From Notolepis coatsorum (Eukaryota > Chordata > Actinopteri > Aulopiformes > Paralepididae): 64,000 nt of DNA. Shown here one piece after another: positions 12,323-22,949 of the stretch. Under the pieces are notes generated by a model. That model did no database searches. It was not told the DNA's origin and worked only from the letters and a program-made list of their open reading frames with translations. The position numbers and the translations under genes were made by a program. The DNA lies in NCBI GenBank assembly GCA_963971535.1, contig OZ020591.1, positions 13,547,577-13,611,576 on the forward strand. The letters run 5' to 3'. Numbering within the stretch: the stretch's first letter is position 1; every line of letters starts with the position of its first letter.

Positions 12323-13130
12323 TAGGGCTGGGCGATATAACGATAACGATAAATATCGCGATATATTTTAATAATCGATATCGAATATCGAAATTAAAAA
12401 AAAATCGATTTTTTTTTTTTTTTTTTTTTTTTAACCTGCAACAGGGCAGTTTTAAAACCAGAGACAGTGGACAGACTTGTCTTTCTTGCCTGCAACTTAA
12501 AGTAATGGCTTTGCTTGTCCAAATGACAATACTGACCAAATTCAGATTTCTTTTTCTCTTGTCCATTTATTTTGTTTGCTTTCTAATTTAAAATACATTT
12601 TGAAACCGTCTGTACACAGTAGGCTATGTGTGCTAGCAGAACTAGACTCCAGTCACGAGTCACAGTGCACATGTGCGGTGGTTTGTCCACCAAAAAAGCG
12701 CCAAAAGATAGAAAATAAACTAGCAGAGCCAGAACTGTTCAACTCCTCTGGAGCCACAGCCAGCAGAGAAGTTTCAAGTTTCTTTAATAGTTGTCATACA
12801 GAAGTACAGAATACTTTCATACAAAATGCTTCTTACTGTTACGCTCCAGAGACTGTGCTAGACAAGATAGTATCAAGCCGGTTTACTTTAGCTTTTAAAC
12901 CAGCTGCAGCCTGAGAACTGGAGTGTGAGGGGATGTAACACTAAAGATGGCGGCAATGACAAAGAATTGCTGCAAAATAAACATACATCTGTTGTTAAAA
13001 AAAAAACGTTTTTTTTTTCTTTTTTTTTTATTATACTTATAACAATTCGATAATTATCGATATCGAGAAATAAAATAAAATTATCATATCGTTATCGCGA
13101 TATGATTTTTTTCCATATCGCCCAGCGCTA
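12323..13130. mobile_element. 808-bp non-autonomous hAT element (TAGGGCTGGGCG ends)
   Basis: Ends TAGGGCTGGGCGATAT and ATATCGCCCAGCGCTA are flanked by a perfect 8-bp duplication GACCATCC (12315-12322 and 13131-13138). The outer arms carry dense ATCGATATCG motifs shared with the short MITE at 1328-1476. The 600-bp core is unrelated to that short copy and contains a 112-codon open frame (12576-12914) that I do not recognise. Long A and T runs occur at 12393-12432 and 12999-13030. Confidence 0.9.
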
Positions 13131-13302
13131 GACCATCCGACCCAAACATGCAAAGAGCCATGGTGAGTAAGGCGAAGCTACATGTTAGATCCTTGCACAT
13201 TTGTGAATAATCATTGCCGTATATCATTGTTCTTTGCTGTTATACTTTCTGTCATTCTGTGCAAATGTTATGCTAAGATTGATTTTAGAGTGATTTGTGG
13301 GT

Positions 13303-13773
13303 AGGGCGGCTAGGTGGTGCAGTGGGCAAGGCGCTCACCACCAATGCAGGAGACGCTGGGTTCGAGCCCAGCTCTCCGCATTGCATTCAGCTTTGCTGGG
13401 CGTTCATACTAATACATTTGGCAGTATTAGGGGGTGGGAAGCTGATGGGTGGGGATCGGATGTTGTGGACAGAGACTCCTACAGGTCGGTTGGTGCGCCT
13501 GCGCAGTAGAATCAGGAAGCGACGGAGGCGGCGTCCCTCCAAAGCGCAGACCCCCGACGCTGAAAGATCACGCTGTGCAGGTGAAAAGATGCGACGGCTG
13601 CTACCTCGAGTACCGGAGGTGACTCGTGCAATGTATGGCTTCGTCCACATTACAGCCGGCTTATGGGAGGCATGGCCAAACAGCGTTCGAGACAGGGGAG
13701 GGTAGAATTGGACGATACGAAATTGGGATGGGTGAAAAATTGAAAATGGGAGAAAAAGTAGATAAAAAAAAAT
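13303..13773 (+). mobile_element. tRNA-derived SINE with 14-bp target duplication
   Basis: The head GGCGGCTAGGTGGTGCAGTG carries a pol III A-box-like block, and GGGTTCGAGCCCA (about 13360-13372) is a clear B box. The tail has ATTGGGATGGGTGAAAAA and AGTAGATAAAAAAAAA. The element is flanked by AGTGATTTGTGGGT (13289-13302 and 13774-13787), a LINE-style target duplication. Two relatives in this window (47498-47789 and 50431-50960) share head and tail. Open frames of 87-136 codons across it are incidental. Confidence 0.9.
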
Positions 13774-13787
13774 AGTGATTTGTGGGT

Positions 13788-14513
13788 TTTTAGGAGATCA
13801 TCAAACGGAACCCTCTCCCTGGTCTTTTCCATGCATCCCAAAAATGTGGAAAATAATTGACATAAGCCATCTTGCAATACCACTTCATAGGGTTGTATGG
13901 GGTCGGGGGTTCCAGTGGTGACATTATTTTGGGGACTTGAGGTCACAGTTGCATATTATTTGATGACTAAATGGAAAACAATTATGATAATTTGTAGCAA
14001 TTATGATAATTAGTTGAGTGAAGGTGAGGATCACAGTAGCTAAATTATCAGTGCGCTGCACACTATTATTTTAGTTTTCTTGTTAAACGATCAGTTAAAC
14101 CATTAACCAATTTTTCTTTTATAGAATATTTGAAGATTAAAACCCATTAAAATGCCCATCCCATGTTTGAGCTCACTAACCTGGCGTATTCCCTTTAAAT
14201 TGGCTGTGGAAAAACAATACTGCTGTTGCCAAAATGTGTGTGCATCTTTGTGATGATGTTGATGACAAAAAGGTCTATCTATCGCAATTGAATTCCTTCA
14301 ACTACTAAATATTATAATATTAATTAATGAGTAAGTAACATAAATGTATCCAACCAATCCTTGGTAATCCTTGAAGTAGGCCTAACTATAGGCTGTGTTT
14401 AGTTGTACACACAGATGAAGGACTTCCGCCGATCCACAATGGTGCACATCATTTCTATTTCAATCTTTAATCTCGAAAGAACATTTACAATGATGTCGAG
14501 AGGTACAATACAT
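13788..14513. other. Intergenic, nothing recognised
   Basis: AT-rich unique-looking sequence with no supported gene. A 98-codon minus-strand open frame (13650-13946) overlaps the SINE and is not credible. Confidence 0.5.
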
Positions 14514-14710
14514 TAGGCTTTGGCGGTATGACGGTATTACGGTATACCAGGGTATTTAGAAATCCCGACGGTATTGAAAATCAATACCGTCAAAATCACA
14601 GATTCGTTTCAGTTTCTTTTACAGTGAAACAGAGTTTTGACAGGGACGGCATTGGTTGTAGTGCACACACAGCACGCGCCAGCAGAGGGCGAGACCAGTC
14701 CTCACTGTAG
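14514..14710 (+). mobile_element. Possible fragment of an hAT-type MITE
   Basis: The block GGCGGTATGACGGTATTACG followed by GTATACC, ATCCCGACGGTATTG and CAATACCG resembles the end of a known class of non-autonomous hAT elements. Neither an opposite end nor a target duplication could be found. Confidence 0.35.
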
Positions 14711-15340
14711 TGGAGCGAGCACACGCAGAGCTGGTTGTCTACACACAGGAGGACGCAATCGATAGGGGGAAACCCGCTTCAGTGGTGTATAGAAAATAAG
14801 GAGAAAAAGTGGATAAAAAACTAAACAAATTTGTCAACAGACTAAAGCGGGGAACCACAATATTTTGCATACAAATTATGCTGAGCAGAATGTAATATCA
14901 TAACTGTCTATTATTTTTCTTGCAATTGAGCCAATTTTCATTAGGTATGGATTTGAGGTGTGTGTTCAACAGAATGTAGTATCAAAAACACGTTCACAAA
15001 AAGTATGGGTTACTGAATGCTGAACTGCACTGTAATAATCACTAAGCCATTGTAAGGCCTTACCTGTGTCCCTGTATCACTTGTCTCTGCTGCCCTTTGA
15101 CTAAAAAACATCCATATGTCCATTTTTTAACGCATATTTGAGTGAGTCATTAGTAAAAGTGAGATAATTGACTATCAGAGAAATACAACAAAAAAATTGC
15201 TTTTCATTTATCTATTTATTTATTTATTTAACTGTATTAAACAATATAAAACGAATTGGCCATAATTTACTGAGCAAACTAATGCTTACTGCTGTAACCT
15301 ACTAATAACACTTAAGTAAATCTGAAGATTATATAGCAGA
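14711..15340. other. Intergenic; possible SINE tail
   Basis: GGAGAAAAAGTGGATAAAAA near 14800-14820 is the 3' tail motif of the tRNA-SINE family in this window, without a visible head. A TTTA run lies near 15207-15230. Nothing else recognised. Confidence 0.4.
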
Positions 15341-15378
15341 TGCCTTGGACAACTGTAGCGTGTGCTCGTTTATACAGA

Positions 15379-15454
15379 GCCCCTTTCATGACTGTGATGC
15401 AAGCCCTGCTTGAATACAGGGGCAGGGCTTGCATCACAGTCACGAAAGGGGCTT
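15379..15454. mobile_element. 76-bp palindromic mini-element, copy 1
   Basis: Arms CCCCTTTCATGACTGTGATG and CATCACAGTCACGAAAGGGG (about 30 bp each, one mismatch) are separated by a short loop. The element is flanked by direct repeats GTTTATACAGA at 15368-15378 and 15455-15465 (the match can be extended by two bases). Same terminal sequence as the copy at 15791-15856. Much shorter than usual MITEs. Confidence 0.75.
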
Positions 15455-15790
15455 GTTTATACAGAGCTGGTGGTATGACTTGCTGGCTGAAATACGGACC
15501 AGAGGGAACTAGGTAGCGGGGCTCTATTACTCTCTATGCACTATGTGCTTAAACCCAGTGTTCTCGACAACGGAGTATGGTCGCAGATCTGCTGCTATAA
15601 AAACACCTATGGCGTTTCTTATTGCTTTGGCCCTGTCTGAATTAATAGCGAGATGCTGCTTGAATGCCACGGGGAGCTGGGTTTGCACTAGGGTCTGTTT
15701 CTTCCTTGTACCAGTGATATTCACATTCGGGTGATGCCGTTTCAAATGCGTGATAAAGTTTGCAATAAAGTTGAACAATGCCGGCACGTA

Positions 15791-15856
15791 GCCCCTTTCG
15801 TGACTGTGATGCAAGGCTTGCATCACAAGTGTGCATCACAGTCACGAAAAGGGCTA
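15791..15856. mobile_element. 66-bp palindromic mini-element, copy 2
   Basis: Arms GCCCCTTTCGTGACTGTGAT and ATCACAGTCACGAAAAGGGC flank a small loop. Direct repeats GCCGGCACGTA (15780-15790 and 15857-15867) flank it. The insertion interrupts the BED-finger CxxC of the hAT relic. The 11-bp flank is longer than the hAT 8 bp and nearer to Mutator-type target sites (8-11 bp); superfamily is otherwise unknown. Confidence 0.8.
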
Positions 15857-16010
15857 GCCGGCACGTACCTTTAGTGCGATCCACCTGTCTTTGTCCATTA
15901 CTGTGGTTAACTGGGAATCCGAAATTATCCCAAACGGGAGACTTGAATGTTGTGGGAGCATCTTCTAGCTCTGGCTTGTCAGTTAGTATTGCACTCGTCA
16001 TACTAAGGCT

Positions 16011-16228
16011 AATATGCTATGCTGAATTACAGCTATCGTTCAGCGTGGCTGCGTGGGATGACCAAACAACATCCTGTTAGTTGTGCACGTTATATTAGGG
16101 CCGGGGGGATCTTAAGTTCTGCAAAAAAAGGTTCCGTACCGTTGCAATTGTTCGGTGCACAGCGCATACTGTACCGGAGGACCACATTGAGGCGGTACAG
16201 TACGTATTCGCGTACCGTTACACCCCTA
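16011..16228 (-). mobile_element. 5' terminal region of the hAT element
   Basis: The minus strand begins at 16228 with TAGGGGTGTAACGGTACGCG and runs through GTACTGTACCGCC to the transposase relic. This is the typical end of a fish hAT element whose transposase has a BED finger. The other end is not visible, so the copy is truncated. Confidence 0.6.
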
Positions 16229-16331
16229 GTAGTTGTACAGAGTCAACAACACAATAGACGATAGTGTCATCCGCATAGAGATGATCCTGACAATATCAGA
16301 GACAATATCATTCATATAAATAGTAGGCGTT

Positions 16332-16450
16332 AGGGATGCTCCGATCACGTTTTTTGCCACCGATCGTCTATGAGCCATATCGGCCGATACACTGCCGATA
16401 CCGATAGTTTTTGGTTTTGTTATAGCAGCTGGCAGTATTATACTGTAGGT
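16332..16450 (+). mobile_element. End of a DNA transposon (TTAGGGATGCTCCGAT)
   Basis: TAGGGATGCTCCGATCACG followed by CCGATCG, CGGCCGATAC and GCCGATACCGATAG is the terminal pattern also seen inverted at 11300-11382. The far end was not found; the 430-bp element at 16646 may have landed inside this copy. Confidence 0.5.
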
Positions 16451-16645
16451 CTAACACAGGCATTCTCAAAGTCCGGACTCCGGACTAAATTATCCAATCT
16501 AATCTTAGAAATGAAGTAAAGTGAATAGTACTGAGTGTTAAGCATAACAGCATCTACGTTAATTTACTTCTGAATATTGGGGAGTATCGCCGTGCTTGTT
16601 GCCGCGTTTTGATTACGTCATCACAACAACATGTTGGGTAACGAA

Positions 16646-17075
16646 TAGGGATGGGTACCTCACATTTGAACCGATACCGGTACCGGTACCTGTGAATCGA
16701 TACCGGTACCCAACGGTACCTTTTTTCTGTACTTTAGTCTCAAGACATTTTATTTACCTACCCCAGTCGTAAAAAAAAATAATCCAAACTTCAAATAACT
16801 ACAATTTCGACAGTTTTCGGCTTGTCATTGCTCCGACTGCTTTGTTGTTGAATCAAGTCAAATCCTAGGTAAGCATATATTGTGCGTGTGAACGTTGACA
16901 TGAAAAGAAAATAGTAAAAAAAGAAAATAAAAAAGTAAAAAAAAAAGAAAATAATAAAAAAAGAATATTATTTATTTTTTATTTTTTTTCGGTTTCTCAC
17001 TTGATTCGATACTCGGTAGTACCGACGTGTTTCGGTTCGGTACCTCAAAAGTACCGAATTCGGTACCCATCCCTA
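16646..17075. mobile_element. 430-bp hAT-type MITE (TAGGGATGGGTACC ends)
   Basis: Ends TAGGGATGGGTACC and GGTACCCATCCCTA are flanked by a perfect 8-bp duplication GTAACGAA (16638-16645 and 17076-17083). The arms are rich in GATACCGGTACC-type motifs and the core is A/T-homopolymer rich. No coding capacity. Confidence 0.92.
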
Positions 17076-17083
17076 GTAACGAA

Positions 17084-17549
17084 CGTAACCCTGTTAACTT
17101 GTGAACGCTTTCTGTTAATCTGGTAAACTGTTGGTTGTATTGCGGAGCTAAATGCTAATGTGGCTAACTAACAGTAAACTTTTGTACATGAAATACAGCC
17201 CAAAAAACGTAAAAGACCCCGCTGAGAAACACTTTACAAATGTTTGCTTATTCAATTATTTTTAAAAGTAATTAAAAAAGAAAAAAGTGGCAATAAAGTT
17301 GTTTAATTGACGGGAGAAAAGTTGCTAAAGTCTATATATTGTGATGGGACCGGAAGAAGCCTACACGCTGAAGATTCAAGAGGTTTATTATTTGTCACAT
17401 ACATACCAGGGCATACAGTGACATAACCGGATATGCCGCCTCCACATTGTGCAAGTGGAGAATTGGCCCTGTCCGCAGTTAAACAGCAACTTTTCATTCA
17501 GATTTCTAGCTTCAGAGTTCCAGGGTCTCTGTTTGCTTATTCAGTTATG
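17084..17549. other. Intergenic or transposon-internal, nothing recognised
   Basis: Includes GCTAAATGCTAATGTGGCTA-type repeats common inside fish hAT elements. No supported gene. Confidence 0.4.
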
Positions 17550-17899
17550 AAAACATATGAATAATTTTCAATAATAAAATTTCTCTCTGCATACATGATG
17601 TCAACTGTGTCCATGTGAGCTTTGAGATCTCCGGCACCTTTATTAGACACGGAAACATATGGTCAAGCGTTGCACACCGCTTCTTGTCCCGACCAGGGCG
17701 GTACATTGGGAATTCCCTCTGCAGTTCATCTGTAAATGCACACTTGCGCTTTGGCTTCGTGAGCAGAATCAAATCTGTCCGCTTCCTCTGTTTGCGTGTG
17801 ACGGACATTTTCATGAATTTAGAAAACCCCACCGGACGCCCCGGACAGGGTGTGAAAAGTGGACGTGTCCGGGCAAAAGAGGACGTTTTGGTCACCTGA
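17550..17899 (-). pseudogene. Possible transposase first-exon relic
   Basis: The minus strand is open for 116 codons and includes KRKCAFTDELQREFPMYRPG. That pattern (KxKCxFxxxLxxxFP) occurs at the start of proteins encoded by some fish hAT-related elements, just before a zinc-binding segment. Here no cysteine cluster follows and no catalytic motif is present. I cannot exclude a chance frame. A plus-strand frame over the same bases (17615-17899) has no family features. Confidence 0.3.
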
Positions 17900-18329
17900 T
17901 TAGCAATTCTAGGTTAAACTGGTCCTGGTGTTTAATATTTTGATCAAAAGTAATTTACTGTATTTCTATGGCATTTACACTTAATGCAAATTTTTTTACA
18001 GTGTAGGCTGATGAATGAACAATAATCCACTTGATAAAGTAAAATTGGATGAAAACGAATAACCACGACTTGGGTAGAGTGAAAACAGATGACTGACTGA
18101 CTGATTTTATTCAACAAAAACACGATGCCGGTGCAGACAACGCTCAGCGTTTGCTTAAAGTCGGGACATTTGCACGAGGTGCGCTTGATTTCCATCACAG
18201 GCCAGTTGAATTGCTCCTGGGTGAGGCAGCGGGCCGGATGAAAATGCCAGGCGGGCCGGCATAAGGATACTAGTAAAACATTTTAAAATATTAAATAGCA
18301 AATAGAATCAATTGTTGTTTTTCTGGTAA
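17900..18329. other. Intergenic, nothing recognised
   Basis: No supported gene or element ends. Confidence 0.5.
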
Positions 18330-18381
18330 ATTTATAGTTTAGATGAATCGATAACAAAATAATGGTTAGTTGCAGCCCTAG
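18330..18381 (-). mobile_element. hAT-type MITE end (TAGGGCTGCAAC)
   Basis: On the minus strand: TAGGGCTGCAACTAACCATT then ATTTTGTTATCGATTC, the usual terminal of a widespread vertebrate hAT MITE. The partner end is missing. Confidence 0.55.
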
Positions 18382-18718
18382 TGTTGGTGCCGTGTACAGG
18401 AGTTCAGTCGTAGGTGAAGAGGTATTCAGTACATGGGTCTGGGTCTGTAGTAAGAAACATGAGCATCACGTTCTGTTCAACGTTGCTTCCAAATAAAAAG
18501 AGAAATTGCCTTTAATTTGTATTTAGTTTAAACTCAGGATTATTCAAAAGTAGTCATTGATTATGTGGTTATTTTGTAGACGAATGTTTCATCCAATTTA
18601 CAGAAAACATACTATATCGTGATATATATTGTTACAGACACCGGTATATGAAATTTCCCATAGTGTGATGTAATATTTTATCCATAAGGTGACACTTAAA
18701 TCTGTCATAACCTGAGAC

Positions 18719-18840
18719 TAAAGGGGCTTTAGTCCTGGACTAAATTAATCTGACCGTAACCATAGCCATGATGTAAAGGGGCTTTAGTCCTGGACTAAAT
18801 TAAACTGACCTTAACCATAGCCACGATAACCACTTCTGCT
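18719..18840. repeat. Two-copy tandem repeat of about 61 bp
   Basis: TAAAGGGGCTTTAGTCCTGG and the following GACTAAATTAA..CTGACC..TAACCATAGCCA block occurs twice in a row upstream of the zinc-finger exon. The rest of 18382-19050 shows nothing recognisable except the splice-acceptor-like tract before 19051. Confidence 0.8.
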
Positions 18841-19050
18841 CCAGAAACTGTTGACTAACTGGTGCTTGAAACAAAGTGGATTTAAGTCTATAACTGTAGA
18901 TGACTCTGGACTATACTGTTCTTAAACTATAAAACCAAGATACATACCATTATAAACCTCTTAGAAATAGAAACTAAAGCTGAATAAAATAACCAATTAT
19001 CTTTCTCTCCTTCCTCTGACATGCTTCTCCATCACTATCTCCATCCAGAT

Positions 19051-20211
19051 AGCTGTCCTGTCAGGCATGGGAAGAAACCAAGAGGCTTGGATGGAAGAAA
19101 AGGTCTCTGCTGTGACCAGTGTGGAAAGAGATTTAGTCATCGAAGTAGTCTGAAAACACACCAGAGAATTCACACAGGAGAGAAGCCCTACTCCTGTGAC
19201 CAGTGTGGACAGGGCTTTACTCTGCAACAACATCTGAAAATACACCAGAGAATTCACACAGGAGAGAAGCCCTACTCCTGTGACAAGTGTGGACAGGGCT
19301 TTACTCAGCAACATCATCTGCAATCACACCAGAGAATTCACACAGGAGAGAAGCCCTACTCCTGTGACCAGTGTGGACAGGGCTTTACTGTGCAACAGAG
19401 TCTGAAAAGACACCAGAGAATTCACACAGGAGAGAAGCCCTATGCCTGTGGCCAGTGTGGGAAGAGCTGTAGTCAACTGTCTGATCTAAAAAAACATCAG
19501 AGAATTCACACAGGAGAGAAGCCCTACTCCTGTGACCAGTGTGGACAGGGCTTTACTCTGCAACAGAGTCTGAAAATACACCAGAGAATTCACACAGGAG
19601 AGAAGCCCTATGCCTGTGGCCAGTGTGGGAAGAGCTGTAGTCAACTGTCTGATCTGAAAAAACATCAGAGAATTCACACAGGAGAGAAGCCCTACTCCTG
19701 TGACGAGTGTGGACAGGGCTTTACTCGGCAACAGCATCTGAAAACACACCAGAGAATTCACACAGGAGAGAAGCCCTACTCCTGTGGCCAGTGTGGACAG
19801 GGCTTTACTTTGCAACAGAGTCTGAAAATACACCAGAGAATTCACACAGGAGAGAAGCCCTATGCCTGTGGCCAGTGTGGGAAGAGCTGTAGTCAACTGT
19901 CTGATCTGAAAAAACATCAGAGAATTCACACAGGAGAGAAGCCCTACTCCTGTGACGAGTGTGGACAGGGCTTTTCTCAGCAACGGAATCTGAAAACACA
20001 CCAGAGAATTCACACAGGAGAGAAGCCCTACTCCTGTGACCAGTGTGGACAGGGCTTTAGTCATCAACATCATCTGCAATCACACCAGAGAATTCACACA
20101 GGAGAGAAGCCCTACTCCTGCGGCCAGTGTGAAAAGAGCTTTAGTCATCTGATTAGTCTGAAAAGACACCAGAGAATTCACACAGGAGAGAAGCCCTATT
20201 CCTGTGACTAG
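19051..20211 (+). CDS. C2H2 zinc-finger protein, last exon, 13 fingers
   Basis: The frame is open from 19021 to TAG at 20209-20211. A pyrimidine-rich tract ending CCATCCAG at 19050 looks like a splice acceptor, so the exon probably begins at 19051 and the ATG at 19021 is intronic. Thirteen complete Kruppel-type fingers follow from Cys at 19111, each 28 residues (84 bp), joined by HTGEKPY linkers: CxxC, twelve residues, HxxxH. They should bind DNA in tandem in the nucleus as a transcription regulator. Fingers 5, 7 and 10 are identical ([17 protein letters not shown]) and 6 and 9 nearly so, showing recent unit duplication. No KRAB, BTB or SCAN domain is seen; upstream exons are not identifiable here. 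The frame stops two residues into finger 14. Confidence 0.85.
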   Translation, partial: SCPVRHGKKPRGLDGRKGLCCDQCGKRFSHRSSLKTHQRIHTGEKPYSCDQCGQGFTLQQHLKIHQRIHTGEKPYSCDKCGQGFTQQHHLQSHQRIHTGEKPYSCDQCGQGFTVQQSLKRHQRIHTGEKPYACGQCGKSCSQLSDLKKHQRIHTGEKPYSCDQCGQGFTLQQSLKIHQRIHTGEKPYACGQCGKSCSQLSDLKKHQRIHTGEKPYSCDECGQGFTRQQHLKTHQRIHTGEKPYSCGQCGQGFTLQQSLKIHQRIHTGEKPYACGQCGKSCSQLSDLKKHQRIHTGEKPYSCDECGQGFSQQRNLKTHQRIHTGEKPYSCDQCGQGFSHQHHLQSHQRIHTGEKPYSCGQCEKSFSHLISLKRHQRIHTGEKPYSCD

Positions 20212-20430
20212 TGTGGGAAGAGATGTTGTCATCTGAGTAATCTGAAATCACACCAGAGATTTCACACAGGATGGAAGCCTCCTTCTGTGACCAGTGTGGG
20301 AAGAGCTTTAGGACAAGTACACATCTTCTGATTCATCAGCAAATCCATACAGCAGAGAAGCCACATCATTGTGATCTGTGTGAGAAGAGATTCAGTAAAT
20401 TTGAATATTCGAGAAAACATGCGAAAAGTG
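20212..20430 (+). pseudogene. Degenerate zinc fingers 14-16 beyond the stop
   Basis: Finger coding continues after the TAG: CGKRCCHLSNLKSHQRFHTG in the same frame, then after a one-base shift FCDQCGKSFRTSTHLLIHQQ and [17 protein letters not shown]. Either the stop and the frameshift truncated a longer protein, or this copy is a decaying gene. A Tc1 element begins at about 20430 where the last finger fades. Confidence 0.7.
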
Positions 20431-21035
20431 TCAAGAGCATGAAGGAGATACCAGGAGACAGGCCAGTACACCAGGACACGTGGAGGGTAGGAGGACAAGA
20501 ACCCAGCAGCAGGACCGCTATCTGGTCCTTTGTGCAAGGAGGAACAGGAGGAGCACTGCCAGAGCCCTACAAAACCACCTCCAGCAGGCCACCAATGTGC
20601 ATGTTTCTGCTCAAACTGTGAGAAGCGGACTCCATGAGGTTGGTATGAGGGCCCGGCGGCCACAAGTGGGGCCTGTGCTCACAGCCCAACACCGTGCAGC
20701 CAGATTGGCATTTGCCAGAGAACACCAGGATTGTCAGATTCGCCATTGGCATCCTGTGCTCTTCACGGATGAGAGCAGGTTCACACTGAGCACATGTGAC
20801 AGACATGACAGTCTGGAGACGCCGTGGAGAACGTAATGCTGCCTGCAACATCCTCCAGCATGACCGGTTTGGCGGTGGGTCAGTGATGGTCTGGGGAGGC
20901 ATATCCCTGGAGGGCCGCACATGTGCTAGCCAGAGGTACCATGACTGCCATTAGGTACCGGGATGAGCTCCTCAGACCCATTGTCAGGCCATATGCTGGT
21001 GCAGTGGGCCCTGGGTTCCTTCTCATGCATGACAA

Positions 21036-22949
21036 AAAAAACTAACTCAAACTAGATGAAAATATAGTACTGACCATAGATGGAGTTGATATAGAGAGAG
21101 TTAATGAATTTCGCTTTCTTGGTGTGATTATGGATGATAAATTAACATGGAAATCGCACATAGCACACGTTAAAAAAAAGATGTCCAAGAGTATTTTTGT
21201 TATGAATAAAGTAAAGGATGTGTTAGAGTATGAGGCAATGAGAACACTCTACTCTTCACTCATCTCACCTTATATCAGTTATTGTGTTGAAGTATGGGGG
21301 AATACTTATGGGACCAACATAAAACCATTATATATACTACAGAAGAGGGCTGTAAGAATCGCACATGAAGTGAGTTATCGAGAACACACAAATACATTAT
21401 TTATTAAATCTAGAATAATTAAACTTGAAGACATGGTTAAGTTTCAAACAATGTTAACCCTTTAATCGCCAATGACGTGTTAAGACGTCATTCCTCGCCA
21501 TGCGTAATCTGCCAATGACGTTTTACAGCGTCTTTGAGATCAATATTTCAAATTTCTGTCATGGTATTCATATTTCACCCACGGATCATTGACTGGTGCT
21601 GTAGGACTCCGCGCAACTCTCCAGTGCTTCAATACCGCCACCTGGTGGCCGATCGGCCAAACCGGAAGTGGGGCCGGAAGTGCTTGGTGTCCCCCCTATT
21701 CCGTCCGCCACTCGCTATCGCTCCCGGGACTCCATCTCGACACACTGGATAATCGATCCGTTGCCATAACTCGATAAACAACGTTATTTGGACGTATATA
21801 GTATTATACAACCCGGAAATGGTTCATCTAGATCAACATCCCATAATAGCGATCTTTCTGCTCCACGCTGATCACCCAACGGTAAGAGGAAGCTGCGGTG
21901 AGTTTCAGCGTTTTTGATTATTATTATCCATACAAACTGCTATGATCAATATATCACCCATACTACATGATTCATTTAACATCGGTCATTGCATTATAAA
22001 CGACCCCCCCCCCCCCTCCGGTCACCAGCAGATGATGAGTCATGACGTTTAGGACATTGTACAATTGAAATTTTTTATCTGGCGTCGATCGCTATCAAAC
22101 TGCATTTGATGTAATATATGCATAAATGGCTATAACTCGCGTTCTATGAAATACTGCAGAAAACGATAAAAACATATTTATACTCTAGACCGTATTTTTG
22201 TGTGAATGAAAAAGTAAAACGTTCCTACACACTGAACGATAGCTAATCGATGTTGAATGGGCCATAGTAATGTCAATTTAGCAATACAATTTAAAAAGTT
22301 ATAGCCCTGCAAAGTAGGTGAACATCTCCATAGACAAATAGAGCTGGCAGACTGGCTACAAGGATGGATATAAGCGTGGCAGAGAAGGGGTTAATTATGT
22401 TTAGGGCAAGAAATAATACACTGCCAGAAAAACTACAAAATCTTTTTCATTTAGAAAGTGAGTTTAGTAGGAGAAAATACAATTTTAAACATCAGTTTGC
22501 ACGTACCACACTTAAACAGATGTGTCCTTCAGTTATTGGTGTAAAGTTGTGGAATTCTCTCCATAGCGAGCTTAAGGGATGTAATAGTGTTTATCAATAA
22601 TTAAAAAAAACTATAAAAAAAAATGTATCTAGTCGGTATGAAAATCAAATGTGATCTGAATAGTGAGTTTTTTTTTCCCTCTTTCTTTTATTCATTATTA
22701 TTATTATTATTAAATTTGTTCTTGTTTAACTGTGGATTGTGTGTTTCTTGTATAATGGTATAAATTATTATTTGTGTAAATTAGGTTGTACGCCGACCAT
22801 TAAGTAAATACTTGTTTAGTTTAGGAATAAGGGGCAGGTAACTATAAGATGTATTCTTCTTCCTGCTCCTTTTGTCCATGGAATGATATTTATGATTGTG
22901 TAATGAAGAAACTCTGATTGTATGATTCCATGTGGCAAATAAAAACTGA
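21036..22949 (+). mobile_element. CR1/L2/Rex1-type LINE fragment inside the Tc1 relic
   Basis: 5'-truncated LINE. Coding from about 21060: VNEFRFLGVIMDDKLTWKSH, then YISYCVEVWGNTYGTNIKPL and LQKRAVRIAHEVSYREHTN, up to KFQTM at 21453; it resumes at 22391 with MFRARNNTLPEKLQNLF and VIGVKLWNSLHSELKG. These are RT thumb and C-terminal segments; catalytic motifs are absent. The 3' UTR runs to GCAAATAAAAACTG near 22949. The Tc1 frame (MHD|NARPH) resumes exactly after it. A TTAA-flanked element lies at 21458-22390. Confidence 0.85.
21458..22390. mobile_element. piggyBac-type non-autonomous element, 933 bp, TTAA flanks
   Basis: TTAA at 21454-21457 and 22391-22394 flanks ends CCCTTTAATCGCCA and (reverse complement) CCCCTTCTCTGCCA. 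Target TTAA and CCC-start short TIRs are the hallmark of piggyBac elements. Joining the flanks with a single TTAA restores one continuous LINE reading frame (KFQTM-LIMFRARNN). Inside are no transposase motifs; a short open frame 21534-21752 is not recognised. A run of 12 or so C lies at about 22003. Confidence 0.9.

Larger units (their letters stand above)
15341..16010 (-). pseudogene. hAT transposase relic with BED zinc finger, broken by two palindromic insertions
   Basis: On the minus strand the N-terminal part reads SPVWDNFGFPVN, then RTKGTCR, then HLKRHHPNVNITGTRKK, then LRPYSVVENTGFKHIVH and PSGPYFSQQVIPPALYK. This is the BED-finger and following segment of Ac/ZBED-like hAT transposases: the CxxC pair precedes the HxxxxH-type pair. 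A 66-bp palindrome (15791-15856) splits the CxxC, and a 76-bp palindrome (15379-15454) sits after PALYK. Removing the first with one 11-bp repeat gives CRHC again, followed by one further indel. The catalytic domain is missing. The probable 5' end of the parent element is at about 16228, where the minus strand starts TAGGGGTGTAACGGTACG. Confidence 0.75.

Noticed and set aside
13295-13705. 136-codon open frame
   Set aside because: It lies across a SINE with clear B box and target duplication.
19021-19023. ATG at 19021 as the start of the zinc-finger protein
   Set aside because: It lies inside the pyrimidine-rich tract of a likely splice acceptor that ends at 19050.
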